DNA of 64,000 nucleotides from Demequinaceae bacterium (GTDB taxonomy: Bacteria > Actinomycetota > Actinomycetes > Actinomycetales > Demequinaceae), in assembly GCA_016933155.1 (NCBI GenBank), contig JAFGBM010000010.1, forward strand, positions 62,001-126,000. The letters run 5' to 3'. This document shows, piece after piece, positions 9,021-17,960 of the stretch (its first letter is position 1; every line of letters begins with the position of its first letter). The notes below the pieces were generated by a model, which saw only the letters and a list, made by a program, of their open reading frames with translations, ran no database searches and had not been told where the DNA came from. A program made the position numbers and the translations under genes.

Positions 9021-9815
9021 CTACGATTCCTCTGCGACGCGCACGAGGTGCACGGTATCGATCGAGGCGAAGGGCACGAAGCCAAGGCGAGCCCAGGCCC
9101 GCTGTACGCGCACGTTGTGGGCCTGGGTGGAGATGACCACTCGCGGGACCCCGACTTTCCGCGCCGTCGCGAGCACACCAGTGACCAGCTGGGTGTAGTA
9201 GCCCTTGCCCTGAGCGCCGGAACTCATGCCCGCGAGTTGAACCTCCCAGCACAACGAGCCTTCCAGGCATTCGATCACTGCCACACCAGCAACCCTCCCG
9301 TCAACGGAGATGAAGACAACCCGATTGTGCTGATCGAGGATCGTCGACTCCGCCCATTCGAGGTATCCGTCGGGGATCACATCCTCACCAATCAGTGGGT
9401 TCGCGGAATAGTGGTTGATGTAGCCCCCGAACGAGTCGGCAATCACGGCCCTGAACTGCGACATCACGGTCTCGGGGATGGCGGGGGAGCGGAGCTCGGT
9501 TAGCTCGCCGGGATCCGACGGGAACGGCTCCAAGCGCTCCCAGTACAGCAGCGAGCCTGCGGGATAGAGCGTGCGGCCGTGCTCTCCCAATTCCCCCGGC
9601 ACGAAAACAGCCGCCGTGGGGTAGCGAAGAATGATCGTGCGCGCCACCGACGAGGCGAGCAACTCGCGAAGACGCCGACCCAACTGGACTCGCGTGTATT
9701 CGCGTTGCCACTCGAATCCGACGGTAAGGCGCTCAACCGTGTGTCCGAAGCGAGCGGTTTCGCTACCGCTCGGCTCAAGAGAGACCTCACTCTTGCTGAG
9801 GCTGTCCCAACTCAC
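9021..9815 (-). CDS. GNAT acetyltransferase, WecD-like
   Basis: The 264-residue protein has a C-terminal GNAT domain (about residues 155-260) with the acetyl-CoA loop GAQGKGYYTQL and the pattern STQAHNVRVQRAWARLGF, close to E. coli WecD/RffC. WecD acetylates dTDP-4-amino-4,6-dideoxygalactose after WecE, and the gene upstream is WecE-like, so an analogous step is inferred. I chose GTG 9815 because it overlaps the wecE-like stop by four bases (GTGA). An upstream open frame to 9944 lies wholly within that gene. The N-terminal 150 residues do not show a motif I recognise. It is convergent with legF. Confidence 0.75.
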   Translation of the reverse strand: MSWDSLSKSEVSLEPSGSETARFGHTVERLTVGFEWQREYTRVQLGRRLRELLASSVARTIILRYPTAAVFVPGELGEHGRTLYPAGSLLYWERLEPFPSDPGELTELRSPAIPETVMSQFRAVIADSFGGYINHYSANPLIGEDVIPDGYLEWAESTILDQHNRVVFISVDGRVAGVAVIECLEGSLCWEVQLAGMSSGAQGKGYYTQLVTGVLATARKVGVPRVVISTQAHNVRVQRAWARLGFVPFASIDTVHLVRVAEES

Positions 9816-10969
9816 GCCAGAATCCGCTCCGCGCACTGATAAGTGCCGACCCCCTCGACGACACGCGACACGAAGTCGTCGGGCATGCCCGCCCAGAGCG
9901 GTAGCCTCACCAAACGACGGGAGAAATCTTCGCTCACTCTGCACTCTTGCGGCGTGCGCCCGTAGCGCAGGCCCGCAGGGCTCGAGTCGAGCGGAACATA
10001 GTGGAAACTACCGGTAATGCCAAGGGCGCGTAAATGAGCGAGCAGTCCGAGCTGCTCATCGTGGCTCGGCATCAGCACATAGAACAAGTGCGCCGGGTGC
10101 TCCGCATGCGCTGGCGGCGACATGAGTTCCACCCCGACGTTCTTGGCCCAATCGGCAAGCGACGAGGAATACGTGTCCCAGATCGCCTGACGCATTGACT
10201 GAATCGATTCGAATTCGGCCAACTGTGAGTCGAGCACGGCAGCATTGAGCTCGCCCATCAGGTATCTTGATCCGATGTCGATCCAGGTGTACTTGTCGAC
10301 GTGACCGCGCAGGAAGCGAGAACGATTGGTACCCCCATCTCGAATGACTTCTGCGCGCTCCATGAGGTTGACGTCGTTGACCAGCAACGCGCCCCCTTCA
10401 CCCGAGTGCACGTTCTTGGTGTCGTGAAAACTCTGGGCTCCAAGAGCGCCAGCGGTGCCAAGCCGTCGGCCACGCCACCTGCCGCCGAGCCCGTGCGCAT
10501 TGTCCTCGATAATGGGAAGGCCGTGCTTGGCCGAGATCGCCTCAATCGCATCGAGGTCGACACCGACTCCACCGTAGTGCATGATCGAGATCGCCCGGGT
10601 GTGCGGCGTGATCGCCGCTTCGATCGCGCTTGGGTCGACGTTTCCCGAGGAAAGTCTGATATCGACGAAGACCGGGGTAGCGCCGCATCGTGCGACCGCC
10701 AGCGCGGCGGAGGGAAAAGTGAAACTCGGCAGGATGACCTCGTGGCCGGGCCCAAGATCGAGAAGCAGGCTCGCCATTTCAAGAGCGTGGGTACAGGAGG
10801 AAGTCAGGAACGAGCGCGCGGCTCCGGAAATGGCCTGGAGCCTCCGGTTGGCGGATACGGCGAATGGGCCGTCTCCGTGCACGTGGCCCGAATCCAAGAC
10901 GGCTTCGATGTTCGCGAGTTCGTTACGGGAGCGGTACGGCTTGCTGAACACGATTCGCTCCATCGTCAT
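9812..10969 (-). CDS. wecE: dTDP-4-amino-4,6-dideoxyhexose transaminase, WecE/RffA-like
   Basis: A 385-residue DegT/DnrJ/EryC1 aminotransferase that resembles E. coli WecE along its whole length: the SCTHALEMASLLLDLGPGHE region, the SFHDTKNVHSGEGGA loop with the PLP lysine, and the block with GTNRSRFLRGHVDKYTW. It should convert dTDP-4-keto-6-deoxyglucose to the 4-amino sugar with glutamate as donor. No rmlA/rmlB genes are here, so the dTDP-4-keto-6-deoxyglucose must be made elsewhere. The start is uncertain among ATG codons at 10975, 10969 and 10963, and a longer frame to 11107 has no family support. It is divergent from gtrA. Confidence 0.83.
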   Translation of the reverse strand: MTMERIVFSKPYRSRNELANIEAVLDSGHVHGDGPFAVSANRRLQAISGAARSFLTSSCTHALEMASLLLDLGPGHEVILPSFTFPSAALAVARCGATPVFVDIRLSSGNVDPSAIEAAITPHTRAISIMHYGGVGVDLDAIEAISAKHGLPIIEDNAHGLGGRWRGRRLGTAGALGAQSFHDTKNVHSGEGGALLVNDVNLMERAEVIRDGGTNRSRFLRGHVDKYTWIDIGSRYLMGELNAAVLDSQLAEFESIQSMRQAIWDTYSSSLADWAKNVGVELMSPPAHAEHPAHLFYVLMPSHDEQLGLLAHLRALGITGSFHYVPLDSSPAGLRYGRTPQECRVSEDFSRRLVRLPLWAGMPDDFVSRVVEGVGTYQCAERILA

Positions 10970-11090
10970 GCCCATGATTGTCGCATACGGACTTCGAGCA
11001 CCCTCGCTCCGGAAGGCGGCCCCTCGTGCCGAAGCAACGCCTAGGATTGGATTGTCGGCCCGGCCCCAAACCCAGAGGGAACTCAGGCTC

Positions 11091-11549
11091 ATGCCACCCA
11101 TAGTCACTACCCGGATAGCGCGAATCTCCCGTATCCAAGGCTTCCGCTACTTCGTCGTGGCCGGGACAACGGCCCTCTTCTACCTCGGCGTCGTCGCCAT
11201 CGGCATCTGGCTTGGCTGGTACTACATCCATGCGATCCTCGCCGCCCATGCGATCCTGATCATCTCCGCCTTTCCGGTCTACCGCTCGGTGGTCTTCGAG
11301 TCTCAAGGGCGACTCCTTCCGGAGTTCATTCGTTTCCTCTCGGTCTGGCTCTCCGGGCTGGTCGCCGGGCTGGTGATCACCCCGCTACTCGTCGAGATAC
11401 TTGGCTGGCAGCCCTTCATCGCCCAGGTCATCGCGGTCGCGGCAGTCGGCATCGGATCCTTTGCCGGACACCGGTGGTTCTCCTTTCGTACAAGGCGCAC
11501 GACGCAATTTGAAGAGCATCAACCCTCCGTCGAAAGCGATCCCCTGTGA
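11091..11549 (+). CDS. GtrA-family membrane protein
   Basis: A 152-residue protein with four predicted membrane helices (first FVVAGTTALFYLGVVAIGIWL) and the GtrA-type opening GFRYFVVAG. GtrA proteins are thought to help flip polyprenyl-phosphate-linked sugars across the membrane. ATG 11091 follows an AGAGGGA ribosome site at 11074-11080. The gene overlaps the following GT2 gene by four bases (GTGA), the classic gtrA-gtrB pairing. The N-terminal extension open further upstream lies within the divergent wecE gene and is rejected. The charged tail after the fourth helix is cytoplasmic. Confidence 0.85.
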   Translation: MPPIVTTRIARISRIQGFRYFVVAGTTALFYLGVVAIGIWLGWYYIHAILAAHAILIISAFPVYRSVVFESQGRLLPEFIRFLSVWLSGLVAGLVITPLLVEILGWQPFIAQVIAVAAVGIGSFAGHRWFSFRTRRTTQFEEHQPSVESDPL

Positions 11550-12484
11550 GACTGTCAGTCGTTGTTCCCTGCTTTCGATCCGAGGCAACCCTCACGGAAC
11601 TTGCGGAGCGCCTCGAATCGAGTTTGTCCTCGCTACTCACATCGAAGATCCTGCGCGACTACGAGGTGCTCTTCGTCATCGACGGCAGTCCGGATGGCAC
11701 TGCGAGCCTCGCCTGTGGGCTCGCGAAGACTCATCCGAAGATACGAGTCCTCGAACTCATCCGAGACTTCGGGCAACACAACGCGCTCGTGGCAGGAATT
11801 CGAGCAGCACGCTTCGACACCGTTGTCACGATGGACGATGATCTTCAGCATCCGCCGGAGGAGATCCACCGCTTGATCGAACGGATGCGTGAGAGCGCCG
11901 CGGACCTCATCTACGCTCTGCCGGAAACCGAGGAGCACGGCCCCTTCCGTTCGACGGCATCACAATTCGTCAAGGCCTCACTCGCGCTTGCTGGTGTGCC
12001 GAACGCCAAATCTGTCGGTGCGTTCCGGGCTTTCCGCACCGAGTTGCGCGAGGGCTTCGCAACTGTCACTGATCCTCTTGTCAACCTCGATGTGCTGCTC
12101 TCCTGGGTCACGACTCGAGTGGATACTGTAACCGTTTCCATGGATTGGCGTTCCGTTGGCCGCTCGGGATACACCTTCCGGTCTTTGGTGCGCCACACCA
12201 TGAACATGGTCACGGGCTACGGGATCGTTCCCCTCAAGCTTGCGACCTGGCTCGGGTTCGTCTCTGGTTTCTTTGGACTCGTGCTGCTTACGATTGTCTT
12301 GATCCAACACTTCACGGGTGCAACAACCATCCCGGGGTTTACGACCACTATCGCGGCAATCTCGATCTTCGCCGGAGCCCAGATGGTCACGATTGGAATC
12401 ATCGGCGAGTACCTTGGCCGCCAGCACTTTCGCAGTATGCAGCGGCCGATGTATGTGGTGCGGCACTCGACGCAGGAGGACTAG
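11546..12484 (+). CDS. Family 2 glycosyltransferase, polyprenyl-phosphate sugar type (GtrB/ArnC-like)
   Basis: A 312-residue GT2 enzyme. Residues 1-220 form the GT-A domain with the nucleotide-binding start SVVVPCFRSEATL and the metal-binding TMDDDLQHPPEEI. Two membrane helices follow (about residues 228-290). This layout is that of GtrB, ArnC and dolichol-phosphate mannosyltransferase-like enzymes, which move a sugar from NDP to undecaprenyl phosphate on the cytoplasmic face. The start is GTG 11546 overlapping gtrA. The sugar is unknown. The dTDP-amino sugar made by the divergent wecE/wecD-like pair is a candidate. Confidence 0.85.
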   Translation: MRLSVVVPCFRSEATLTELAERLESSLSSLLTSKILRDYEVLFVIDGSPDGTASLACGLAKTHPKIRVLELIRDFGQHNALVAGIRAARFDTVVTMDDDLQHPPEEIHRLIERMRESAADLIYALPETEEHGPFRSTASQFVKASLALAGVPNAKSVGAFRAFRTELREGFATVTDPLVNLDVLLSWVTTRVDTVTVSMDWRSVGRSGYTFRSLVRHTMNMVTGYGIVPLKLATWLGFVSGFFGLVLLTIVLIQHFTGATTIPGFTTTIAAISIFAGAQMVTIGIIGEYLGRQHFRSMQRPMYVVRHSTQED

Positions 12485-12534
12485 GGAGCCTGACCAGTCG
12501 TCGCGAGTAGGCTTCCTCCAGCGGCACGGTGGTA

Positions 12535-12650
12535 GACTCGCGTCACAACGACAGGGGAGCGTCTCCCGGGGAAACCCGGAACGCTGAGAGTGCGGACCAC
12601 CGCAGACCCTCGAACCTGATCCGGGTAACACCGGCGTAGGGAGTCGAGTC
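12535..12650 (+). ncRNA. TPP riboswitch (THI element)
   Basis: The conserved THI-box pieces are present in order: GGGGAGC (12554-12560), GCTGAGAG (12583-12590), and ACCCTCGAACCTGATCCGG followed by GTAACACCGGCGTAGGGAG, ending about 12644. An outer P1 stem pairs GACTCG (12535-12540) with CGAGTC (12645-12650). It lies 26 bases upstream of thiB. TPP riboswitches bind thiamine pyrophosphate and shut off downstream genes. The ribosome site TTGGAGG (12666-12672) sits just after P1, so control of translation start is plausible. I did not find a clear intrinsic terminator. Confidence 0.95.
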
Positions 12651-12676
12651 TCACCCCTCCTGAATTGGAGGTTGCC

Positions 12677-13711
12677 ATGCACCGCAAGACCTGGCCCGCG
12701 ATCGCGGGTTTCCTTCTTTCCGCCCTAGCCCTCACGGGGTGTGCCGCTGATCCCGATCCCACGACCGTCACGGTCGTGACCCACGGAAGCTTCGCCATTC
12801 CGGACGATCTCGTGACCTCGTTCGAACGTGATACGGGCCTGACGATCGAATTCGTCGTGGCCGGGGAGTCGAGTTCGCTCGTCAACGAGCTCATCCTGAC
12901 TCAAGACCATCCCCTCGGGGATGTCGTTTATGGGATCGACCTGGCCTCCGCGGCCCAGGCGGTCGAGGCCGGCCTTTTCACGGACTACTCCTCCGACCAG
13001 CCAGCAGCCGATGACGCCGCAGAGTACGCCATTTCCGGAAGCGACGGCTTGACGGCCGTCGACTATTCGGATGTCTGCATCAACGTCGACCATCACTGGT
13101 TCGACGAACGTGGTATCCCAGAGCCGGTCACCCTCAGCGATCTCGCCTCCCCGACATATCGAGGCCTCTTGAGCGTGACGAACCCGGCTACTTCGGCGAC
13201 GGGACTGTCTTTCCTCCTGGCGACGGTCGCCGCTTTCGGCGAGGGGTGGGGCGACTACTGGGCTGGCCTTCGCGCCAACGATGTCCGCGTGGTCGCTTCG
13301 TGGTCGGATGCCTACTACACCGACTTCTCCGGCCCGTCCTCCGGGGGCTCCTACCCCCTGGTCTTGAGCTATGCCTCTTCCCCTCCTTTCGAGGTGGGAG
13401 AGGACGGCGTCGCCCCGACGGGCGCCCTCCTCGACACCTGCTTCCGCCAGGTGGAGTACGCCGGGGTGCTTGAAGACGGCGCCAACCCGGAGGCTGCCGG
13501 CAAGGTCATCGACTGGATGCTGTCGGACGGCTTCCAGGCCGCCCTTCCCGACTCGATGTACGTCTACCCCGTCTCCTCCCGGGTCGAGGTTCCGGAAGCC
13601 TGGGCTCGCTACGCTCCCCTCTCCGATCGGCCGTGGACCCTCGACCCCGCGACCATCGCCCGTGACCGCGACGACCTTCTCCGCCAATGGACGGAAATCG
13701 TCCTCGGGTGA
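12677..13711 (+). CDS. thiB: Thiamine ABC transporter substrate-binding lipoprotein
   Basis: This 344-residue protein has a lipoprotein signal peptide with lipobox LALTGC (Cys about residue 18) and a periplasmic-binding fold that opens TVTVVTHGSFAIPDDL, close to ThiB/TbpA. Other ThiB-like segments are GDVVYGID and the ATSATGLSFLLATVAAFGEGWGDYW region, where aromatic residues hold thiamine. It would capture thiamine or its phosphates at the cell surface and pass them to ThiP. ATG 12677 follows TTGGAGG. Direct placement behind a TPP riboswitch confirms the thiamine role. thiB, thiP and thiQ form one operon. Confidence 0.92.
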   Translation: MHRKTWPAIAGFLLSALALTGCAADPDPTTVTVVTHGSFAIPDDLVTSFERDTGLTIEFVVAGESSSLVNELILTQDHPLGDVVYGIDLASAAQAVEAGLFTDYSSDQPAADDAAEYAISGSDGLTAVDYSDVCINVDHHWFDERGIPEPVTLSDLASPTYRGLLSVTNPATSATGLSFLLATVAAFGEGWGDYWAGLRANDVRVVASWSDAYYTDFSGPSSGGSYPLVLSYASSPPFEVGEDGVAPTGALLDTCFRQVEYAGVLEDGANPEAAGKVIDWMLSDGFQAALPDSMYVYPVSSRVEVPEAWARYAPLSDRPWTLDPATIARDRDDLLRQWTEIVLG

Positions 13712-13715
13712 CCCC

Positions 13716-15347
13716 GTGACGCCGCCGGTGCTGCGATCGCGACGCCTTCGGGCTGCGCGTGCCGGGGCGATCGCGCTTCCGCTCACCTTCCTCGGGTTGT
13801 TCTTCCTGTGGCCCGTGGGAACACTGCTCTGGCGAGGACTCTCCGAGGGAAGCGGCGATGCGCTGGCCTCGGAGCGCACGTGGGCGGCGTTCGGGACGAC
13901 GATCACCCTGGCACTAGCGGGCACGGTCGGGTCGCTCGTCCTTGGCCTTGGCGCGGCCTGGGCCCTCTACCGGGTCAGGTGGCGGGGCCAAGCCTATGCC
14001 CGGGCCCTCGTGACCGTGCCCTTCGTCCTTCCGACGGTCGTGGTCGCCGTGGCTTTCGGGGCCCTGCTCCGACCCTCGGGGCTCCTGGGATTCCTGGGGC
14101 TCGATCAAGGAATCGTCCCCATCGTCGCGGCGCTGGTCTTCTTCAACGTGTCCGTCGTCGTCAGGATCGTCGGGGGAACCTGGGCCTCCCTCGATCCCGG
14201 CACGGCCATCGCGGCCCGAACTCTGGGAGCCTCCCGATGGACCGCCTTTCGTCGAATCACCCTTCCCGCCCTCGGACCGGGCATCGCCGCTGCCGCCGCG
14301 ATCGTCTTCCTCTTCTGTTCGACCTCATTCGGCATCGTCCTGATCTTGGGGGGGACCCGCACCAACACCCTCGAAACCGAGATTTGGCTCGAGGTCAAGC
14401 AGTTCCTCGATCTCAATACCGCCGCCACCCTTGCCCTTCTTCAGGTCGTCGTCGTCGCCCTCACCCTCGCAATCGCCGGTTGGGCCCAATCCCGTCGAGA
14501 ACGCGCCCTCAAGCGGACCCGCATGGACGGGACTCGTTCTGCGACTCGCGCGGACCTTAGGCTTGTCACCCTGGCCCTCGCCCCGTCTGCCCTCCTCGTC
14601 GGCCTTCCCCTGGTCGGTCTCGTCGAGCGATCCCTCCACACCCGCTCGGGGTGGGGGTTCGCCAACTACGCCTCCCTCCTGACAATCCCCGAACGAAGCA
14701 ACTTGCCGGTACCGGTGTGGAGGGCGGCTGTCAACTCCCTCGAGGCGGCCGCCATCGCTACCTCTGTCGCGTTCCTTTTCGGCCTGATCCTTGCGGCCGC
14801 GATTTCCCGCTCCCGTCGCGCCCGGTGGCTCGACGCGGTCGCCATGCTTCCATTGGGGGTCTCCGCCGTGATCGTCGGGCTGGGAATACTGCTGACCCTC
14901 TACCGGCCCCTCCCCGGCGGCTTCGACTTCGGCGACCCGAGGATCTTGGTCCCGGCCGCCCAAGCCGTCGTCGCCCTACCCCTGGTTGTCCGGAGCCTTG
15001 TCCCCACGCTTCGGAGCATCTCCCCCGAACTCAGGTCCGCGGCCGCCACCCTGGGGGCCAACCCGAGACGGGTGTGGTGGCTCGTCGATTGGCCCATCCT
15101 TCGTCGTCCGACGGGTGTTGCCCTCGGGTTGGCCTTCGCCGTTTCCCTCGGCGAGTTCGGCGCCACGAGTTTCGCCACCCGTCCGGATCACCCCACACTT
15201 CCGACGGCTATCTACCGTCTTCTGTCCCGACCGGGAATCGAGAGCGTCGGCACGGCTTTCGCGGCGTGTGTGCTCCTCGCCTTCCTGACTTCAGCCGTCA
15301 TGATGGTGGCGGAGCGCTGGCATGGAAAGGAGGCGGTCTCATGGTGA
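13716..15347 (+). CDS. thiP: Thiamine ABC transporter permease, fused two-domain type
   Basis: A 543-residue inner-membrane protein with two MetI-like permease halves, as in ThiP and iron Fbp-type permeases. Each half carries the EAA-like loop that contacts the ATPase: AARTLGASRWTAFRRITLPALGPG in the first half and AAATLGANPRRVWWLVDWPIL in the second. About twelve membrane helices are visible. The GTG start at 13716 is five bases after the thiB stop. A longer open frame upstream overlaps thiB out of frame and is not used. It overlaps thiQ by seven bases. Confidence 0.9.
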   Translation: MTPPVLRSRRLRAARAGAIALPLTFLGLFFLWPVGTLLWRGLSEGSGDALASERTWAAFGTTITLALAGTVGSLVLGLGAAWALYRVRWRGQAYARALVTVPFVLPTVVVAVAFGALLRPSGLLGFLGLDQGIVPIVAALVFFNVSVVVRIVGGTWASLDPGTAIAARTLGASRWTAFRRITLPALGPGIAAAAAIVFLFCSTSFGIVLILGGTRTNTLETEIWLEVKQFLDLNTAATLALLQVVVVALTLAIAGWAQSRRERALKRTRMDGTRSATRADLRLVTLALAPSALLVGLPLVGLVERSLHTRSGWGFANYASLLTIPERSNLPVPVWRAAVNSLEAAAIATSVAFLFGLILAAAISRSRRARWLDAVAMLPLGVSAVIVGLGILLTLYRPLPGGFDFGDPRILVPAAQAVVALPLVVRSLVPTLRSISPELRSAAATLGANPRRVWWLVDWPILRRPTGVALGLAFAVSLGEFGATSFATRPDHPTLPTAIYRLLSRPGIESVGTAFAACVLLAFLTSAVMMVAERWHGKEAVSW

Positions 15348-16000
15348 CGGGACTCGAGGTTCGCGACCTTTCCGTGCGATACCCGGGAACGCCCCCCATC
15401 GTCGCCGTCGATGGGGTTGACCTTGCTGTCGACAAGGGCGAGATCCTCGGCCTCCTGGGGCCATCGGGATCCGGAAAGTCCTCCCTCCTCGCCGCCATCG
15501 TCGGCATCGTCCCCCTGGCCTCCGGCTCGGTGCTGTGGGACGGGGAGGATGTCACCCAGACTCCGGTTCACGAAAGGGGCTTCGGCCTGGTCTTCCAGGA
15601 CGGGCAGCTCTTTCCTCATCGCACGGTCGCCGGGAACATAGCGTTCGGGCTGGAGATGCAGGGCCTCGATCGCGGTGATCGGGAGGAGAGGGTGGGGGAT
15701 GCCCTTGCCCTCGTCGGACTTGAGGGATACGGTCCGCGTCGGATCGACGAACTATCCGGGGGTGAGCGCCAGAGAGTCGCCCTCGCCCGCTCCCTCGCCC
15801 CTCGCCCCAGGCTCATGCTCCTCGACGAACCCCTGAGCTCCCTCGACCGGGACCTTCGGGATCGTCTGGCCATCGAACTCCGCGACATTCTGGTCTCCAC
15901 GGGGAGCACGGCGATCGTCGTGACCCACGATCATGATGAGGCAGGAATGATCTGTTCCCGGATCGTCCAGATGAGCCACGGACGCCTTGCCCTAGGATAG
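15341..16000 (+). CDS. thiQ: Thiamine ABC transporter ATP-binding protein
   Basis: A compact 219-residue ABC ATPase with Walker A GPSGSGKSS (about residue 42), signature LSGGERQRVALARSLA, Walker B LMLLDEPLSSLD and the switch histidine in VVTHDHDEA. It powers ThiP. Its length agrees with ThiQ, which lacks the C-terminal regulatory domain of other importers. ATG 15341 is inside the end of thiP and is preceded by AAAGGAGG (15327-15334). It ends the riboswitch-controlled operon. Confidence 0.92.
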   Translation: MVTGLEVRDLSVRYPGTPPIVAVDGVDLAVDKGEILGLLGPSGSGKSSLLAAIVGIVPLASGSVLWDGEDVTQTPVHERGFGLVFQDGQLFPHRTVAGNIAFGLEMQGLDRGDREERVGDALALVGLEGYGPRRIDELSGGERQRVALARSLAPRPRLMLLDEPLSSLDRDLRDRLAIELRDILVSTGSTAIVVTHDHDEAGMICSRIVQMSHGRLALG

Positions 16001-16019
16001 GCGCAAGAAAGGGGATACC

Positions 16020-16847
16020 ATGCCCGCGAATCCAGCCCCCGGATGGTATGCGGATCCGGCCGATACCAGCCAGCATCGCTTCTGGGACGGGAAGACCTGG
16101 ACCACCAGGATCCGGCCCTCAGATGAATCGATCCGCTTCGATGACTCTCCACGATCGCGTGGGTCACGGCCGGGGCTTTGGGTTGGACTCGGGTTGTTGG
16201 TCATCGCATCCGTCGGGGGCATCATCGCCCTGACCTCGAATGACACAGAACCCGACTCCACGCCGACCCCGACCCATGCGGCCGACAATCCGACCCCTAG
16301 CCCCACGACCGATCCGAGCGAAGTAGTCGTACCCGAAGGGTGGATCCTCTACACCTCCGAGACGGGGGTCATGTCGTATGCGGTCGACCCGAACTGGGAG
16401 GATCTCCTCGGACCGGGAGACCAGGACAGCATCCACGCATACTACTCGGACGGCGGAATCACGAAGTCCGAGTACTCGGGAGCCTGGCTCCTGTCCGGCT
16501 CGGAATGGACCGGAGGCACGGGCGTTCAGATCCTATCCCTGGCGACGGGGCAGGAGCCGGGGCTCCTCCGATATCAGGCGAAGGGTTTCGCCAGCTCGGA
16601 TGTCGACGACATCGAGTACCTGATCGACGAGGAATTCACGAGTACCCATGGCTATGACGGTTGGCGTCTGGACTACATCGCCACCTATGACGGCATCGAA
16701 TACCCCGAGAGCGTGATCGTCCTCAAGGCCGGAGTCACTCTCGTTTTCATCCTGGGCACATCGGATGAGGATTTCACGGAGTTTGCCGAGGGGATGCAGG
16801 TCCTCGCTGATTCGATCGTCGTCCACCACCCCCCGGCCGAGAGTTAG
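16020..16847 (+). CDS. DUF2510 membrane protein, paralogue A
   Basis: A 275-residue protein. Residues 5-30 form a DUF2510 motif (PGWYADPADTSQHRFWDGKTWT), a Trp-rich repeat common in actinobacterial membrane proteins. One membrane helix follows (about 55-75), then a Thr/Pro-rich linker, then an extracytoplasmic domain of about 180 residues that starts VPEGWILYTSETGVMSYAVDP. That domain has no family I can name. The same layout is found in the gene at 18945. The pair flanks gmd-fcl. An AAAGGGG ribosome site precedes ATG 16020. The role is unknown, and a part in envelope glycan handling is only a guess from position. Confidence 0.8.
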   Translation: MPANPAPGWYADPADTSQHRFWDGKTWTTRIRPSDESIRFDDSPRSRGSRPGLWVGLGLLVIASVGGIIALTSNDTEPDSTPTPTHAADNPTPSPTTDPSEVVVPEGWILYTSETGVMSYAVDPNWEDLLGPGDQDSIHAYYSDGGITKSEYSGAWLLSGSEWTGGTGVQILSLATGQEPGLLRYQAKGFASSDVDDIEYLIDEEFTSTHGYDGWRLDYIATYDGIEYPESVIVLKAGVTLVFILGTSDEDFTEFAEGMQVLADSIVVHHPPAES

Positions 16848-16931
16848 CCACTGGGGATCAAGGCGATCCGGGCCGATAGAGTATCCGAGTACGGTTCGCT
16901 ACGGCCGTCCGTCGAGTAACCCGGAGGCGAC

Positions 16932-17960
16932 ATGACCAGCGACACCCCCCGTGCCCTCATCACCGGGATCACCGGTCAAGATGGCAGTTACCTGGCCGAA
17001 CTCCTGCTGTCCAAGGGCTATGAGGTCCACGGCTTCATCCGGCGCGCCTCGACCTTCAACACTCTTCGGATCGATCACATCTACCAGCCCCCCCACACCC
17101 CCGACAAACGCCTCTTCCTTCACTATGCCGATCTTGGAGAAGGTTCCCGCTTGGTCAACCTTCTCCGTGAGATCAACCCCCACGAGGTCTACAACCTGGC
17201 GGCGCAGTCCCACGTTCGGGTCAGTTTCGATCAGCCCGAGTACACCGGGGACGTCACCGGTCTCGGGACCACGCGACTTCTGGAGGCAATTCGATCCACC
17301 GAACTCGACTGCAGGTTCTACCAGGCCTCGAGTTCAGAGATGTTCGGGGCGACTCCTCCCCCACAGGACGAGGACACTCCCTTCCATCCCCGCTCTCCGT
17401 ACGGGGTCGCGAAGGTCTACTCCTACTGGGCCACCCGGAACTATCGCGAGGCCTATGGGATGTTCGCCGTGAACGGCATCCTCTTCAACCACGAGTCCCC
17501 CAGACGCGGCCCGACTTTCGTCACGCGGAAGATCACCCGCGCCGTCGCCCGGATTGCCGCGGGGGTGCAGGACTCGCTCTACCTGGGGAACCTGGATGCG
17601 ATCCGTGACTGGGGATATGCACCCGAATACGTCGAGGGCATGTGGCGGATGCTGCAGCACAAGGAGCCCCAGGACTTCGTCCTGGCGACGGGCACGGACC
17701 ACACCGTCAGGGACTTCATCGGCTTCGCCTTCGACAGGGTGGGGCTCGACTGGGAGAAGCACGTCAGGTTCGACGACAGGTACCTCCGGCCATCTGAGGT
17801 CGATGCCCTCATCGGCGATTACTCCAAAGCCAAACGGCTCCTGGGTTGGGAACCGAAGGTGCTGACCCCGAGGCTTGCGGAGATCATGGTGGATGCCGAC
17901 ATCGCCGCCCTCAAGACGGAGGGTGAACACTACGTCGACGTCGTGGAGGGCGGGCTCTAG
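16932..17960 (+). CDS. gmd: GDP-mannose 4,6-dehydratase
   Basis: The 342-residue protein has the Gmd N-terminus [19 protein letters not shown] with the NADP-binding GxxGxxG pattern, the HLR-like RRAST loop, [12 protein letters not shown], the SSSEMFG segment and the catalytic [12 protein letters not shown]. It converts GDP-mannose to GDP-4-keto-6-deoxymannose, the first step to GDP-L-fucose. The next gene, fcl, does the second step and begins directly after the gmd stop. A CCCGGAGG ribosome site precedes ATG 16932. The length is that of the normal family. Confidence 0.95.
   Translation: MTSDTPRALITGITGQDGSYLAELLLSKGYEVHGFIRRASTFNTLRIDHIYQPPHTPDKRLFLHYADLGEGSRLVNLLREINPHEVYNLAAQSHVRVSFDQPEYTGDVTGLGTTRLLEAIRSTELDCRFYQASSSEMFGATPPPQDEDTPFHPRSPYGVAKVYSYWATRNYREAYGMFAVNGILFNHESPRRGPTFVTRKITRAVARIAAGVQDSLYLGNLDAIRDWGYAPEYVEGMWRMLQHKEPQDFVLATGTDHTVRDFIGFAFDRVGLDWEKHVRFDDRYLRPSEVDALIGDYSKAKRLLGWEPKVLTPRLAEIMVDADIAALKTEGEHYVDVVEGGL

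Noticed and set aside
12485-12516. Stem-loop after the GT2 gene as a terminator
   Set aside because: GGAGCCT and AGGCTTCC pair only with a bulge and there is no T-run. Too weak to list as a feature.
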